Below, piece after piece: positions 46,845 to 58,195 of a stretch of 64,000 nucleotides of DNA. The DNA lies in contig NC_133652.1 in assembly GCF_009905375.1 (NCBI RefSeq), positions 117,266,676-117,330,675 of the forward strand, written 5' to 3'. Below the pieces are notes generated by a model. It saw only the letters and a list, made by a program, of their open reading frames with translations, was not told where the DNA came from and ran no database searches. The first letter of the stretch is position 1. The number at the start of each line of letters is the position of its first letter. Origin of the DNA: Apium graveolens (Eukaryota > Streptophyta > Magnoliopsida > Apiales > Apiaceae). Position numbers and translations under genes: made by a program.

Positions 46845-47906
46845 ATGTCTTCTGCACTATCACTCAGGAGCATACTAGATGCTCACAAGTTGACTGGTCC
46901 TAATTATGCTGACTGGCTTCGAAACTTAAGAATTGCTCTCAGGGTTGAGAAGCTGGAATATGTGCTTGACTCACCTAAGCCTACTGAACCTGCTAGCGAT
47001 GCACATAATGATGAACATGTTGTGTATCGTAAGTGGATAGATGATGCAAATGTTGCTCAATGCATCATGCTAGCTTCCATGAACATTGAGCTACAGAAGC
47101 AACATGAGCATATGGATGCTCACACTATCCTAATGCATCTACAAGAGTTGTATGATGTGGCGGGGAGGACAGCTCGATATGAGATATCGAAGGAGCTGTT
47201 CGGTTGTAGGATGTCTGAGGGATCATCTGTGAATGACCATGTACTTAAGATGATCAATTTGATTGAACGTCTTAGACAACTTGGTTTTGCCATGGATGGG
47301 GAGCTGAACCAAGGCTTGGTCTTGCAATCACTTCCGAGTTCGTTCTCGCAGTTTATTGTGAACTTTCACATGAATAAGTTGGATGTCATCCTTCCTGAAC
47401 TCCACAACATGTTGAAGACTGCGGAATCGAATTTTCCCCCTAAGAAGAGTTCTGTTCTTCTAATTGGTGAAGGTTCCAATCCTAAGAAAAGGAAGAGGAA
47501 CCCTTCCAAGAAGAAGAAAGTAGGTGAAGAAAAGCCGGTTCCACCAAAAGCTGAAGACCCCAAGAGCAAAGTTGTTTGCTTTCACTGTAACAAGGTGGGG
47601 CACTGGAAGAGGAACTGCAAGGTTTACCTTGCAGAATTGAAGAAGAAGAAGGGGAGTGAGACTACCGCTTCTGATTCAGGTATGTTCATGATAGAAGTGA
47701 ATATGTCATTAAATCAAATTTCTACTTGGGTATTAGATACCGCCTGTGGCTCTCATATCTGCAATTTGTTGCAGGGACTAAGGAGAAGTAGGACTCTTAA
47801 GGAAGAGGAGGTGATTCTACTGATAGGAAATGGAGCAAGAGTTGCTGCTGAAGATGTAGGATCATTTCATTTACATATGCCTACGGGCAAGACTGTTTTT
47901 TCTTAA
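46845..47906 (+). pseudogene. CP2 gag and protease start
   Basis: ATG at 46845 (MSSALSLRSILDAHKLTG) is preferred to the in-frame non-ATG codons upstream. The capsid has LTGPNYADWLRNLRI, LYDVAGRTARYEISKELFGC and VLQSLPSSFSQFIVNFHMNK. A lysine-rich linker (KKRKRNPSKKKK) and an intact CCHC knuckle (CFHCNKVGHWKRNC) follow. The same frame goes on into the protease active site (WVLDTACGSHICN) and stops at 47906 within the domain after a frameshift. 353 codons from the ATG are uninterrupted, unusual for an element with no RT. Confidence 0.85.
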
Positions 47907-49346
47907 ATAATTGTTATTTTGTTACCTCGATTGTGAGGAATATTATTCCCATGTTAGACTTGGCTGAATTTTCGTTTATTATTGAGAATAATGAATGTTC
48001 TATTCTTAAAGATAATATTCTTTATGGACGTGATACTTTAAATAATGGTCTGTGTGTATGTGACATAATTTACTTCAGATTGAACAAACTAATAAAAGAA
48101 AAGGGATGATGAAAATCTCACTTTCTTTTGGCACTACAGACTTGGTCATATTAGTGAAAATAGATTGCGGACATTGCATAAGGAAGGGTTACTTGACCCC
48201 TTTTGATTTTGAATCATATCCTACATGCGAGTCTTGTCTATTGGGTAAAATGACCAAATCTCCATTTAGTGGACATGGAGAGAGGGCTGCAGATTTTCTA
48301 GGATTGGTACACACAAATGTATATGGACCAATGTCTACGCAAGCCATGGGTGGATTTTCGTACTTCATTACTTTCATAGATGATAGATCTAGATTCGGAT
48401 ATGTGTATTTGATGAAACACAAGTCTGAAGCCTTTGAAAAGTTCAAGGAGTATAGGTATGAAGTGGAGAAACAAACCAAACACAGTATTATAACTCTTCG
48501 ATCAGATCGAGGTGGTGAATACTTGAATGGAGAGTTTCTAGATTATCTCAAAGAAAATGGTATAGTCTCCCAGTGGACTCCTCCATATACTCCACAGTTG
48601 AATGGGGTATCTGAAAGGAAAAAACAAACTCTGTTAGACATGGTTCGGTCTATGATGAGCTATGCGAATCTTCCAGTATTCCTATGGGGTTACGCATTTG
48701 AAACCTCAGCATATTTACGGAATAAGGTGCCTTCCAAATCTATTCCTCAAACTCTATATGAGATATGAAAGAAAGGAAACCGAGTCTTAAACACGTTAAG
48801 ATTTGGGGATGTCCAGCTTATGTCAAGAAAGTTGATCCAGATAAGCTGGAATCTCGATCCGTAAAATGTAGTTTTGTGGGATATCCTAAAGAGACTTTAG
48901 GGTATTACTTTTACACCGATCATCGGGTGTTTGTCTCCAGACATGCTACCTTCTTGGAAAAGGAGTTTATCCTTGAAGGAAACAGTGGGAGCAAAATTGA
49001 ACTTGATGAAGTTCAAGAAGCACAAACTACTACGGATCAAGTGGAAATATCTGTTCAGACTGAACAACCTTCTGTGGAACAGCCCATTCGTAGGTCAGAG
49101 AGAGTGTCTCGCCAACCTAAGAGGTATTATGGCCTTGTCATTGAGAATGACAATGAGTTGTCAATCATCGATGAAGACGAACCTGTGACCTATAACGAGG
49201 CTATGAGTAGTGTTGACTCAGAGAAATGGCGAAGTGTCATGAAATCCGGAATGGAATCTATGTATACGGTATACAAAAGAAAGATTGGAGCAGATGGCCA
49301 GGTGGAGACCTTTAAGGCCAGGCTTGTGGCAAAAGAATTCAAATAA
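47907..49346 (+). pseudogene. CP2 protease end, integrase and start of RT
   Basis: 48106-48768 begins in a frameshifted zinc-binding segment (the normal LGHISENRLRTLHKEG is split), then YPTCESCLLGKMTKSPFSGH, the catalytic D (LVHTNVYGPM, where HTDVCGPM is usual, so the first D may be N), D (LRSDRGGEYLNGEF) and E (NGVSERKKQTLLDM). After a short frame change, 48765-49346 carries KHVKIWGCPAYVK, FVGYPKETLGYYFY, an acidic linker and the RT start (NEAMSSVDSEKW, FKARLVAKEF) to a stop at 49346. Confidence 0.85.
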
Positions 49347-49789
49347 AGGCAATGGATTGACTTTGATGAAACCTTTTACCTGTAGCCTTGTTAAAATCAG
49401 TTCGGATTTTGCTTGCGATTGCTGCTTACTACGACTATGAAATCTGGCAATTGGCCAGATGGTTTTCTTTCCAAGGGAAATGAAAACCTAGTGTGTAAGC
49501 TGCTGCGAACCATATGTGGTTTAAAGCAAGCTTCTCGTAGATAGAACATCCGTTTTGATGAGACAATCAAAGAGTTTGGTTTTATCAAAAATGTAGATGA
49601 ACCGTGTGTCTACAAAAGGGTTAGTGGGAGCGCGGTCATATTTCTTGTATTGTATTGAAAGAGAGTTGACACACATAACAACATAGCAGACCCACTCACA
49701 AAGCTACTTTCTGAAAGTCACTTTGATCGTCATAAAGACAGGATGGGTATTAGATACCAGAGTGATTGGCTTTAGTACAAGTGGGAGAT
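49347..49789 (+). pseudogene. CP2 RT stub joined to RNase H tail
   Basis: RT blocks (YDYEIWQ..., VCKLLRTICGLKQASR-like, NVDEPCVYKRVSGSAV, IFLVLY) run to about 49655 and then jump straight to the last residues of RNase H (IADPLTKLLSESHFDRH, ending RYQSDWL and a stop near 49775). The YVDD site and nearly all of RNase H are missing. The purine tract AAGTGGGAGAT follows at about 49779-49789. Confidence 0.85.
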
Positions 49790-51443
49790 TGAAAGAGATA
49801 TGTCCTAATTCCAATCATGTATGAGGATTTAGGAATAACTTTTTATGTAATCTATTTTGATTTCATTGATATTAATAAATGACTTGTTTTGTTTTTATTA
49901 CGGGCTCTATCTATTTAAGTGTTAAAATAAGATATACCATAGTTTAGAGTAAAGCTTTTTATGGATTATGATGAGATCATAATAGTGAGACCTAAAAGAT
50001 TGTAACTCTAAACTTAAATAGTTCCTGGTCATAGGATTACTAACTGGTAATTAATAATTCGCAAAGATCGGTACATACTATGCTTGCTTCATTATGAAGG
50101 ATGTCTGTTCTCATAGATATTTGTGTGGTGACACTATAGCTAGTATGTAGGTGCTTATTATAGAATAAGTTCACTGAACATGACTCGCACAGCTGAACAA
50201 CTGATGGAGTTCACTCACGTGTCAGCAGTTGTTCACATAGTGATAGTTGTACAAGTATCCTTAGACTTGAGGTCATCATAGTCATCTTATGTACACTGAA
50301 CTATGCTTTGGTTTAGTTCTTAGTCTCCAGGGACAATTATTAGGGCTCTACTGGGTATAGGAATTTGTACACGAAGATAGTGTATGATCAATAAAGGATC
50401 TACCCCTTCCAGTGAAGGAAGAGAATGTTCAAGGCTGATCCACTTATGCTAGTTCAGGAATCTCTGGCCAGAGTGAATGAAATTAGAAAGGAGTTTCTAA
50501 TTTACATAGAACTGAGCATAGTAAATAGGAAAGCAAATGATTAAATTAGATAGGCTTGACACAAGATCCATGCCTTGTATTTAATCAGGACATTGGAGGG
50601 TAGAAAGAGTTAATTGTACGGTAACTATTCACTGAATAGGGTTTTGGTATTCTATGCAGTGAATTCGTATTATCCGGATAGTCGCGATATGCTGAGAAGT
50701 ATCCCTCACGATGTAGAATAAATATGATTAATTGATTAATCATATTTAATAAATTAGAGAATTTATATAAATAATGATAAAATAGTGTTATTATTATTTA
50801 TTTCTACTACCGGCTTAATATTGAACCTACTGGGTCACACCATAAAAGAGAATGATTTAATGGTGGAGGAATTAATTAATAATGGCTAATAATTATTTAT
50901 TTATGAAATAAATAATTAATTGGCAAATTTAATAATTGAGTAAATGAGATTTAATTGATTATAAATTAATTAAGAAAAGTTCTTAATATTATTAATTAAG
51001 AATTTAATTTTTGGAAATTAAATCAAGAGAGAGAATTATTTCTAAAGTGTTTAGAAAAAGGATTAATAATTAAAAGATGTTTTAATTATTAATGTGAATA
51101 ATAAAGGGTTAATAATAATAATATTTTATGGGAAAATTTCAGCTAAAAATTTTGCCTATAAATATACTATTATAAACCCTATTTTTATTCTAACCCAAAA
51201 TTTTTAGAAAAACCTAATTCTCTCCACCTCCTCCTCCTCCTTAGCATCGTTTTCTTGGTGGATACCGGTGGAGTGCTTCACGTTTGAGGAGCAGCTGCTA
51301 AGGATCTCCGATCGTTGCTTTTGGATCGCTATTAAAGGTTAGTAATCGATTCATATGTTTTAATCACGATTTATATGCTTTTATTTGGATTTTATATGTG
51401 TAAAAGTGTTTTACCATGCTTCCGCTGCGATTAAAATCCAACA
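49790..51443 (+). repeat. CP2 LTR B (1,654 bp)
   Basis: Copy of LTR A with about 33 differences by eye, including one CTC/CCT triplet fewer near 51230. Ends AAAATCCAACA at 51443; unrelated sequence begins CTAAACTTACAG. Confidence 0.93.
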
Positions 51444-52176
51444 CTAAACTTACAGAGAAATGCTACAAGATACAGCTTACAAATGTTTCTCTGAAAATGT
51501 ATTTGCTTAGTCTATTTTTTGTTATTATTCTACTTGCTACACTTGGTTTATATATCACCAAGTTTACATAGTAATAAGACAAGATAATAAAATAAAACCT
51601 ATCAAGTCTAACGCCATGCTGCTTCACTACACTATTCCAATATCTTTGAATATCTTCAATATAGCATGAAAACGGTAATGCTTCTTTGTTCTCAAAACCC
51701 TGCTTAACAGGCTGCCACATTCCTTTTGCAAACACTCGACGCATGTGATTGTGTTGTCACTGTCAACAGATATTTGAATTGATTATCTGTCGGGTACATG
51801 CTTGTTATCTGTCGGGTAGCCTTGTTGATCATCCATCGGGTAGCTTTGTTGATCATCCGTCGGGTATCTATTTATCACTTGACTCCATTTCATTTGTGCA
51901 TAATTACAAGACATCTTATATTTATATTTAATCAACCTATTCTGCACATCTACTAGCAGTCTACATGATTCATAAGCTACTACAGAATCTATACAAAGTT
52001 ATTTGCAGAAATGTGCTATAGTACTTATTGTTGCATAAGCTACTCACCCGGTGGATAAAAATTAGCCATTCGTCGGGACTATATTGAATCATCCGTCGGG
52101 ACTATAATTGATCATCTGTCGGGTGCTACAAAATTCACTAAGTTAAATCTACTAAGATATTTTGTTTAGCTTATCA
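51444..52176 (-). other. SV0 non-coding segment with CCGTCGGGTA repeats
   Basis: This follows SV0 gag (minus sense) where protease and integrase should be, but neither is readable. About seven copies of an ATC(C/T)GTCGGG(T/A) word lie at 51788-51868 and 52068-52125. A 93-codon minus frame at 51744-51463 (MRRVFAKGMWQPVKQGFENK...) is unrecognised. Likely non-coding Sirevirus DNA joined to gag by deletion. Confidence 0.5.
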
Positions 52177-53322
52177 TCAAGTACACAACATATTTCTAAC
52201 ATCCTTCTTTGCTTTCTTGGGTTTCCTGTATTCTGTAGCAAAATGGTCCAACTCATCACAGTTGTAGCACCTTATCTTAGATCTGTCAACAGATCCAGTT
52301 TTGTAACCATTCTTGATATCAGAAGTGTACTTCCCTTTTCCTTTCCAGTTGCTGTCTTTATTGAAAGAATGTCCTTTATCCTTGAAAAATCTTGGCTTCT
52401 TTACTCTAATGTTAGAGAATTTTCTAGCCAAATAAGTCATTGACTGATCTAGCTCATCTAGTTCATCAAGAGTGTAGAACTCATCTTCTTCCAATTCCAG
52501 AATGACTTGTTCCTGTGAATGATTTGTTCTTTGCTCACTTGTTGAAACAACTAGAGTTTGAGATCTTGGCTCATTAATAGATGTTTGGCTTTCATTAACA
52601 ATTAAAGCACTTGAGCCATCTACAATATGTCCCTGACCAGATCTCAGTGATTTCCTTTGAATCATTTCTAGTTCATATGTTTTGATAATTTCATATAGAA
52701 CTTCCAGTGTTATTCTACTCAAGTCTCTCCCTTCCCTGATTGCTGAGATTTTCTGTTCCAGATGATCAGGGAGAGTAAGCAAGAACTTCAAGTTCACCTC
52801 TTCAGCTTTATAGAATTTTTTATGGAGCTGCAAGTCATTTATCAGCTTGTTGAACCTTTCAAACACATTTGTAATACTTTCATTTGGCTTGGCCATGAAA
52901 CCCTCATACTATGAAATCAGTATCCTTCTTTGATTTGATCTAACTTCCTCAGTTCCCTCACAGGGTATTTCAATCTTTTCCCATATATGCTTGGCAGTGT
53001 CACAGTTGAGAATGTTGTTGTACATCACATTGTCAAGTGACTCAATCAATATCAATTGCAAGCCACTATCCAGGGAAACTTTCTCCTTTTCAGGCTCAGA
53101 ATACTCAGAAGGATCTTTTGGAGCATAATGGGTTGGAATGACCATATCACCATCTGTTGATTCTACAACTCCAACCATAGGAATGAAGGGCCCATTTTTT
53201 AGTATCTGAATATAGAGTGGATTGGCCATCCTGATAAACAACAACATTTTCTTTTTCCAAAGAGTGTAGTTAGCTTTGTCAAAGGTAGGAATTTTGATGC
53301 TACTGATTTTCTGTGTATTCAT
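52177..53322 (-). pseudogene. SV0 Sirevirus gag, one nonsense codon
   Basis: ATG at 53322 (MNTQKISSIKIPTFDKANYT) opens 138 codons to a TAG near 52909. The same frame continues as YEGFMAKPNESITNVFERFN to 52177, so only one stop (TAG where CAG fits) splits the gene. The capsid shows LWKKKMLLFI, AKHIWEKIEIPCEGTEEV and VNLKFLLTLPDH. A CCHC knuckle with altered second ligands (CYNCDELDHFATEY, last C to Y) is near the end. Downstream pol is absent. Confidence 0.85.
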
Positions 53323-53359
53323 TCTTCCAAGATCTTGAATCTGTTTACTTTTAAATTTT

Positions 53360-53371
53360 GCTCTGATATCA
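53360..53371 (-). other. SV0 primer-binding site
   Basis: TGATATCAGAGC on the minus strand, one base off the initiator-tRNA complement TGGTATCAGAGC, two bases after the LTR end. Confidence 0.8.
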
Positions 53372-53373
53372 CT

Positions 53374-54733
53374 TGTTAGGAAATGAATAACACACAGAGG
53401 GGGGTGAATGTATTTTACTATTTTGGAGCTTTTCTTTTGAATCTTTTATGGTTAAACAAAGTAAATTAAATCTTGTAGTAAAAATGTGTTCATGCAGAAA
53501 TTAAGCTTGCAGAAATAAAGAACACAGATCTTCAAAACTTACTTAATTTTATATTAAAATTAAGAATATTTTGCTACAAAATTTCTAGGCTCTTTGTTGA
53601 TAAAGAGCTTAGCTTCTACTTGAGAGTGTTACAAGATTATCTATCTAAATTGTTACACCTGACTAAAGGACCAGTGTTAAATTTATAATTTTTAGTTAAC
53701 TGCTGGTTTACAGAGTGTACAATAAGACATGCTATTAGCTTTAGTAAAGAGTCACTTGTCATTTCCATTTATAGAAAAGTAGATCTTATATTTCTGGCTT
53801 AGCATATCTTTAGCATCCTGTGATTATCTTGATCTTCCTTTGTCAATTAATCTTCACCATTAATCTTGCACATCCTTCAAACTGCTTTTTGTAGACTTGT
53901 CAATCCAGTAGTTTGGATTGTTTGTTGATTGTTAATCTTGGATATTGAACTGATATGCAATTTTGTACTTTGAGATTTTACCTCGAGATCTCCATTTGGT
54001 CTATAGAGAACTTGACATCTCGATAAGTATATTGCCTTATCGAGATCTCTAATACACCATATTAAATTTGACTTGTAGAGGTCTCTGAGTTCTCTATAAG
54101 AGAATTTGGCTTGTAGAGATCTCTAGTCTTCATATCTTCACTTTGACTTATCGATATCTCTGAGTTCTCTAATGGTTTATTGACTTATCGATAACTCAGG
54201 ATTCTCTAGTCAAATTTGACTTATCGACAACTCAGAGTTCTCTAGTGAATTTTGGATTATCGATATCTCTGAGTTCTCTAGTGGAATTTGACTTATCGAT
54301 AACTCAGAGTTCTCTAATGAATGTTGATTTGTCCATAACTCTGAGTTCTCTAGTGAAGAAATGACTTGTTGCTATCTCCAATCTCCATGTCTTCAATTTG
54401 GCTTGTCGATATCTCTGAGTTCTCTATAAGCTTTCCTGAGTTCTCTATAAGTCATTCTGGAATTCTCGAATGACTTCTCTATAACACTAAATCTGTGACT
54501 TTTAGATATCTTGACTTAGAATATTTTTCATAAAACAGATTATTCAACTCCAAACTTCTTCATAATTCTTCTGAGGCATGATCTTCTTGATCTTCTTCCA
54601 GATATTATTCTTAGGCTTGACACTGTTTATAGAAAAAGACTTCAGTTTGCTCCTTTGACATTTTTACAGACTATAAGTGTTACAAGTACAAAATACAAAT
54701 TTAGATAACAATACAACTTACTTAGGGTTGACA
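53374..54733 (-). repeat. SV0 5' LTR (outer edge approximate)
   Basis: On the plus strand it starts TGTTAGGAAATGAATAAC and has the GAGGGGGGTGAATG word also seen in the SV1 LTR. The outer edge is placed at ...GGGTTGACA (54733), giving TGTCAACCC on the minus strand. The outer half is filled by a ~45-50 bp degenerate repeat (53990-54480). No second copy is present to confirm the edge. Confidence 0.65.
53990..54480. repeat. Degenerate palindrome-bearing repeat in SV0 LTR
   Basis: About ten units share (A/T)TTTGACTTATCGATA followed by CTC(A/T)GAGTTCTCTA, spaced 40-50 bp. TTATCGATAA is itself a palindrome. Clear units lie near 54140, 54180, 54215, 54250, 54285 and 54325. Confidence 0.8.
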
Positions 54734-55024
54734 GATTGTCTTAGTCTTATTAAGGTACATGCATGTCTTGCACAACACCCACCACTTATTCTCTTTCTTC
54801 CCCATTTCTCAATTACCCCCTCTATCCACTTATTTTCTCTCTTCCACGTTTCGTAATTATCATTCACCTATTTTTTTATTCTTCTTCATTTCTTAATTAT
54901 CCAGTATATTTATTTATCACCTTCTACCAATTTTCAACTTTTCACGTATAAATTAAAATACATGTATCTACCTTCTCCAATTACGAACTATATTTATACT
55001 ACATACACTTTATTTAATACTATA

Positions 55025-55265
55025 CCCCTCCGTCCTAAATTAAATGTCCTATTTAATTTTTTCCAGTTAAATATACCGAACTTTACTGAAAATTAAATAT
55101 GTTATGTAATTTAAATTTTTATGAGAAATGTATCATTAAAAAGATTATCGAATCTACTTCAAATGTATCTTTCAGTTTTTTAATGTGAAAAAATATTTTT
55201 AAATTTTAGTTAAATTTGGGATAAATTGATCACTTCAAGAGTCAAATAAGTATTAAATTGTAATT
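55025..55265. mobile_element. Stowaway-like MITE fragment
   Basis: TACCCCTCCGTCCTAAAT resembles the Stowaway/Mariner terminal repeat (CTCCCTCCGTCC). The following CTATTTAATTTTTTCC and the final GTCAAATAAGTATT fit such elements. The opposite end (GGACGGAGGGAG) is not found, so it is partial. Confidence 0.45.
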
Positions 55266-56058
55266 TATCAAAATCATTGTTTTTATTTGAATATGCTCAT
55301 TTTAAAAATATTGGGTTTAATTTTACATTTAACCATTTAAGTTTACTTTATCGAACATATCTACTATCATACAAGTCAATGAATTATTAATTTTATGCGC
55401 CCACACCTTCTTCTCCAAAGTAACCGAAAATTTGAAAGTAAACAATACTCGACCATATTAACCTGTTTACTTATTTTATCATTTTTCACAATAATTTTCA
55501 ACCATTCTTGGTTCTCATTTTTTCCTTCAAATTTATTAATAATCAATTATAATATATTTATCCACCTTACTCGATTGCTAACCATGTCTTTTGGTTAAAA
55601 CTAAGTTAATTAGTGATATAACATAAAATTTAGTTTGGTCTTCTTATTAATTTTTTTATGAATGTTATCTTAACAGAATTCTGACATTAAGTACGAAAAT
55701 GATGATTTTTTAGATTCTAATGAGGAGAATAACAATTGTTGCTCAGCATGCAGAAAATACCGGATATAATACGTATTTTATATTGGGGTATCGAGTAATA
55801 CGCATTTGTAATTAGACTAATGCATAATACGCATAAGCAATTTGGATGGATTGAAGTTTTTTTTATTTTAAAAAAGTGAGACGCAATTAGAGATTGGGTA
55901 TTATGGAATTATTATATTTAGTCAAAACAGATTACGCAAAATCAAGATGGGTATCCTTTGAAACAAAACTTGGGAGAACTTAGAGTTTGGGAATTTTTAT
56001 ATTTATTATACTATCACGAATATCGAAACAATTATTATTCTCCAACTGCAGGATACAG

Positions 56059-56791
56059 TAGGGCTGTACAAATAAACCGCTCAACCGCATCCAACCGCTC
56101 AACCGCTCGCAACCGAACCGCATTTGCGGATAATCGCGAAACGCGGGTTGGTTGTGGATTTAAATTTTAAAAACCGCTCATTCGCGGTTTGAATGCGGTT
56201 TTAAATTCTTGAAAATCGCAAAACCGCAACCGCAACTCGTAACATATCTTTATAATAAAATATATTTCCAAAAATGTAGTTGATATCATATAAATTAATA
56301 AGTATACACATTTATCAACTAATCTTAGGTTAATGTTAAGACTTCATTAATCAAATTTACAATCATTATAAGATATATAACCAAACAAATGAAAAATATA
56401 ATCTACATGTAATTTTTTTTATCATTTTCTTTTTTTTTTTCTTTCGCCTCCACATTTTTGTATGTTTTTAATATCCTTACTCCACACGGAGCATTAGTTT
56501 ATATTTTATTTTTGAATGTAATTTATCACGTAACTTAAACTTCAATTTATTAATATTCCAAATTTTTTTTTTTAAATTATTAATTATTTTAAAATAAGTG
56601 GTTGAACCGCAAACCGATCCGCAATAACCGCAAATTCGCAACCGCAAATGACGCGGTTAACCCATAAGGGATTTGCCTTTTCTATTGATTCCTACGGTTG
56701 CGGATGACAATTTTTTAAAACCGCTCTTCGCGGTTTGGTTCGACTTTTACCCCAAAACTGATCCGATCCGATCCGAACCGCGTACACCCTG
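56059..56791. mobile_element. Non-autonomous hAT-type transposon (733 bp)
   Basis: Left end TAGGGCTGTACAAAT and right end GTACACCCTG (reverse CAGGGTGTAC) form short imperfect terminal inverted repeats of the hAT type. Flanking 8-mers GGATACAG (56051-56058) and AGATAGAG (56792-56799) agree at 6 of 8 bases, an aged target duplication. Both subterminal regions are packed with AACCGC/GCGGTT words (about 56077-56230 and 56600-56785), typical of transposase-binding repeats. The AT-rich middle has no frame, so it depends on a transposase elsewhere. Confidence 0.75.
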
Positions 56792-57599
56792 AGATAGAGG
56801 ACACGCAATTGAGTTTTAGGTATTCCTGGGTACGCATTTATGGTAGGATTTTTTTTTTTTTTTTGCCAGCATATGTAGGATTATTATGGCATTGGTAGAT
56901 AGTACAAAACTAATTTCAGATAGTAACTTTTGGATATTCACTGTTACGCATTTTTGGGCTGAATATTGAAAACGTTATTTTTCAACCATCTGCCCTGACA
57001 ACCGGTATTCTTGTTTCTCTTTACTAAAAAGTTGTTATTTTTTTCATTATTTTTTACTGAAATATATATTGAACTTCATCTTATTCTTTCACGACATAAC
57101 TCAAACCCACCTAAAAATAATTCCTAGATACTAATTAAACCTCCTAATAGTTCAAATCACTAAATAAAAAAACCAAATATTTAAATAATTATTAAAATAT
57201 TAAAAAATGCTACAAGCCTAGAAATTTCATTGAATGAAAATTTAAGGTAGCTATTTGAGTTTTAGATTCCCCTGATAGTCTACTAAAAATAAAAATACTG
57301 ATTACGGATTAAAGTAGAGCTTAATAAAAGTGTCAAAAAGATTATTATTTTTTAATTAAATAAGGTTGAACAAACGACTATTTAGAATATTTGAGAATAA
57401 GTACATATATAAAAATATAAATTATATATTACATTAATATATGTAGCAAATAGGAACACATGTACAACATGTACATAGTCTTTGCTAAATCAAATTACAG
57501 ATTAAATCAAATTCCGAGGGCACTTAATATATATTTTTGAGATATTTCTTCTAATTATTTACATTTCAAAAAATTTTAAAAATAATAAATTTTTTATAA

Positions 57600-57772
57600 T
57601 TTTTAAAATAACTACATTCACTACTTTTCGGCACTATACCCACTTTATATATATAATATTAGTCGGTCTCATTATTTTACTCAATTTTTTTAATTTTACT
57701 TCACTATTTTAATATTTTTTTAAACTTTGTACCCAACCCAAATATAAATATTTGGGAGGGATGGATGGAGTA
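57600..57772. mobile_element. Stowaway-like MITE, one end
   Basis: Right end GGGAGGGATGGATGGAGTA, reverse TACTCCATCCATCCC, matches the Stowaway terminal pattern followed by TA. ACTTTTCGGCACTATACCC in the interior fits. No matching left end seen. Confidence 0.5.
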
Positions 57773-58067
57773 TATACAATAATATATATCATAAGCATAA
57801 GTTATTAAATTTAATTATTTGTAAGTATGTATACCTCTGAAATATAAACATTTATTTAATAATATTCAAAAAAAGTTAAATAATTTAAATATAAAAAATT
57901 AATATTAATAAATTTCAAACTAAAGTCTATGTAACGGGTATAATGCTTGTAATTCTAAAATTTTAAACACACTAATATTTCATAAACATCTCAATTATTA
58001 TTATAAAAAAATTAAAATTAATATACGTTGCTCACTAATTCCGACAAGGCGACAAAACACAATGACG

Positions 58068-58073
58068 TATAAA
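58068..58073 (+). promoter_or_regulatory. TATA box of NRS/ER
   Basis: GACGTATAAATGA with core TATAAA. Transcription would start near 58098-58105, after the in-frame ATG at 58087, which supports the ATG at 58192 as the start codon. Confidence 0.6.
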
Positions 58074-58156
58074 TGACTGACATTGTATGCAACTCAGATC
58101 CAATCTCACCTTCCAACTATACATACACACAAACACACACTTCTCCTCCACCCTTG

Positions 58157-58158
<2 letters not shown>

Positions 58159-58190
<32 letters not shown>
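58159..58190 (+). repeat. (CT)n in the NRS/ER 5' leader
   Basis: An uninterrupted TC run ends one base before the C of the CATGGG start. CT-rich leaders are common in plant genes. Confidence 0.9.

Positions 58191-58191
<1 letters not shown>

Positions 58192-58195
<4 letters not shown>

Larger units (their letters stand above)
43567..51443 (+). mobile_element. CP2: Angela/BARE-like Copia deletion derivative with an extra 3' fragment
   Basis: Order on the plus strand: 192 bp of the element's own 3' internal end (43567-43758), LTR A (43759-45415), primer site (45417-45428), a 1.4 kb leader, gag/protease, integrase, a stub of RT, an RNase H tail, purine tract, LTR B (49790-51443). The two LTRs differ at about 33 sites by eye (~2%). 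The integrase words (RSDRGGEYLNGEF, NGVSERKKQTLLDMVRSMMS, KIWGCPAYVK) are those of Angela/BARE-type elements. RT and RNase H are largely deleted, so it cannot copy itself. There is no target duplication because the left end is not an LTR end. Confidence 0.88.
54734..58067. other. AT-rich intergenic DNA upstream of NRS/ER
   Basis: No gene seen. It holds a Stowaway-like piece (55025-55265), a hAT-type element (56059-56791) and half of another Stowaway-like element (57600-57772). Scattered short frames have no coding character. An octapyrimidine/CT-rich stretch near 54775-54900 is unexplained. Confidence 0.7.

Noticed and set aside
53990..54480. CRISPR-like regularly spaced repeat
   Set aside because: Units are degenerate, spacers are repeats themselves, and the site is inside a plant LTR.
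58087..58191. Upstream in-frame ATG as the NRS/ER start
   Set aside because: It lies only 14 bp after the TATA box, before the likely transcription start, and would add a Ser-Leu tract coded by the CT repeat.
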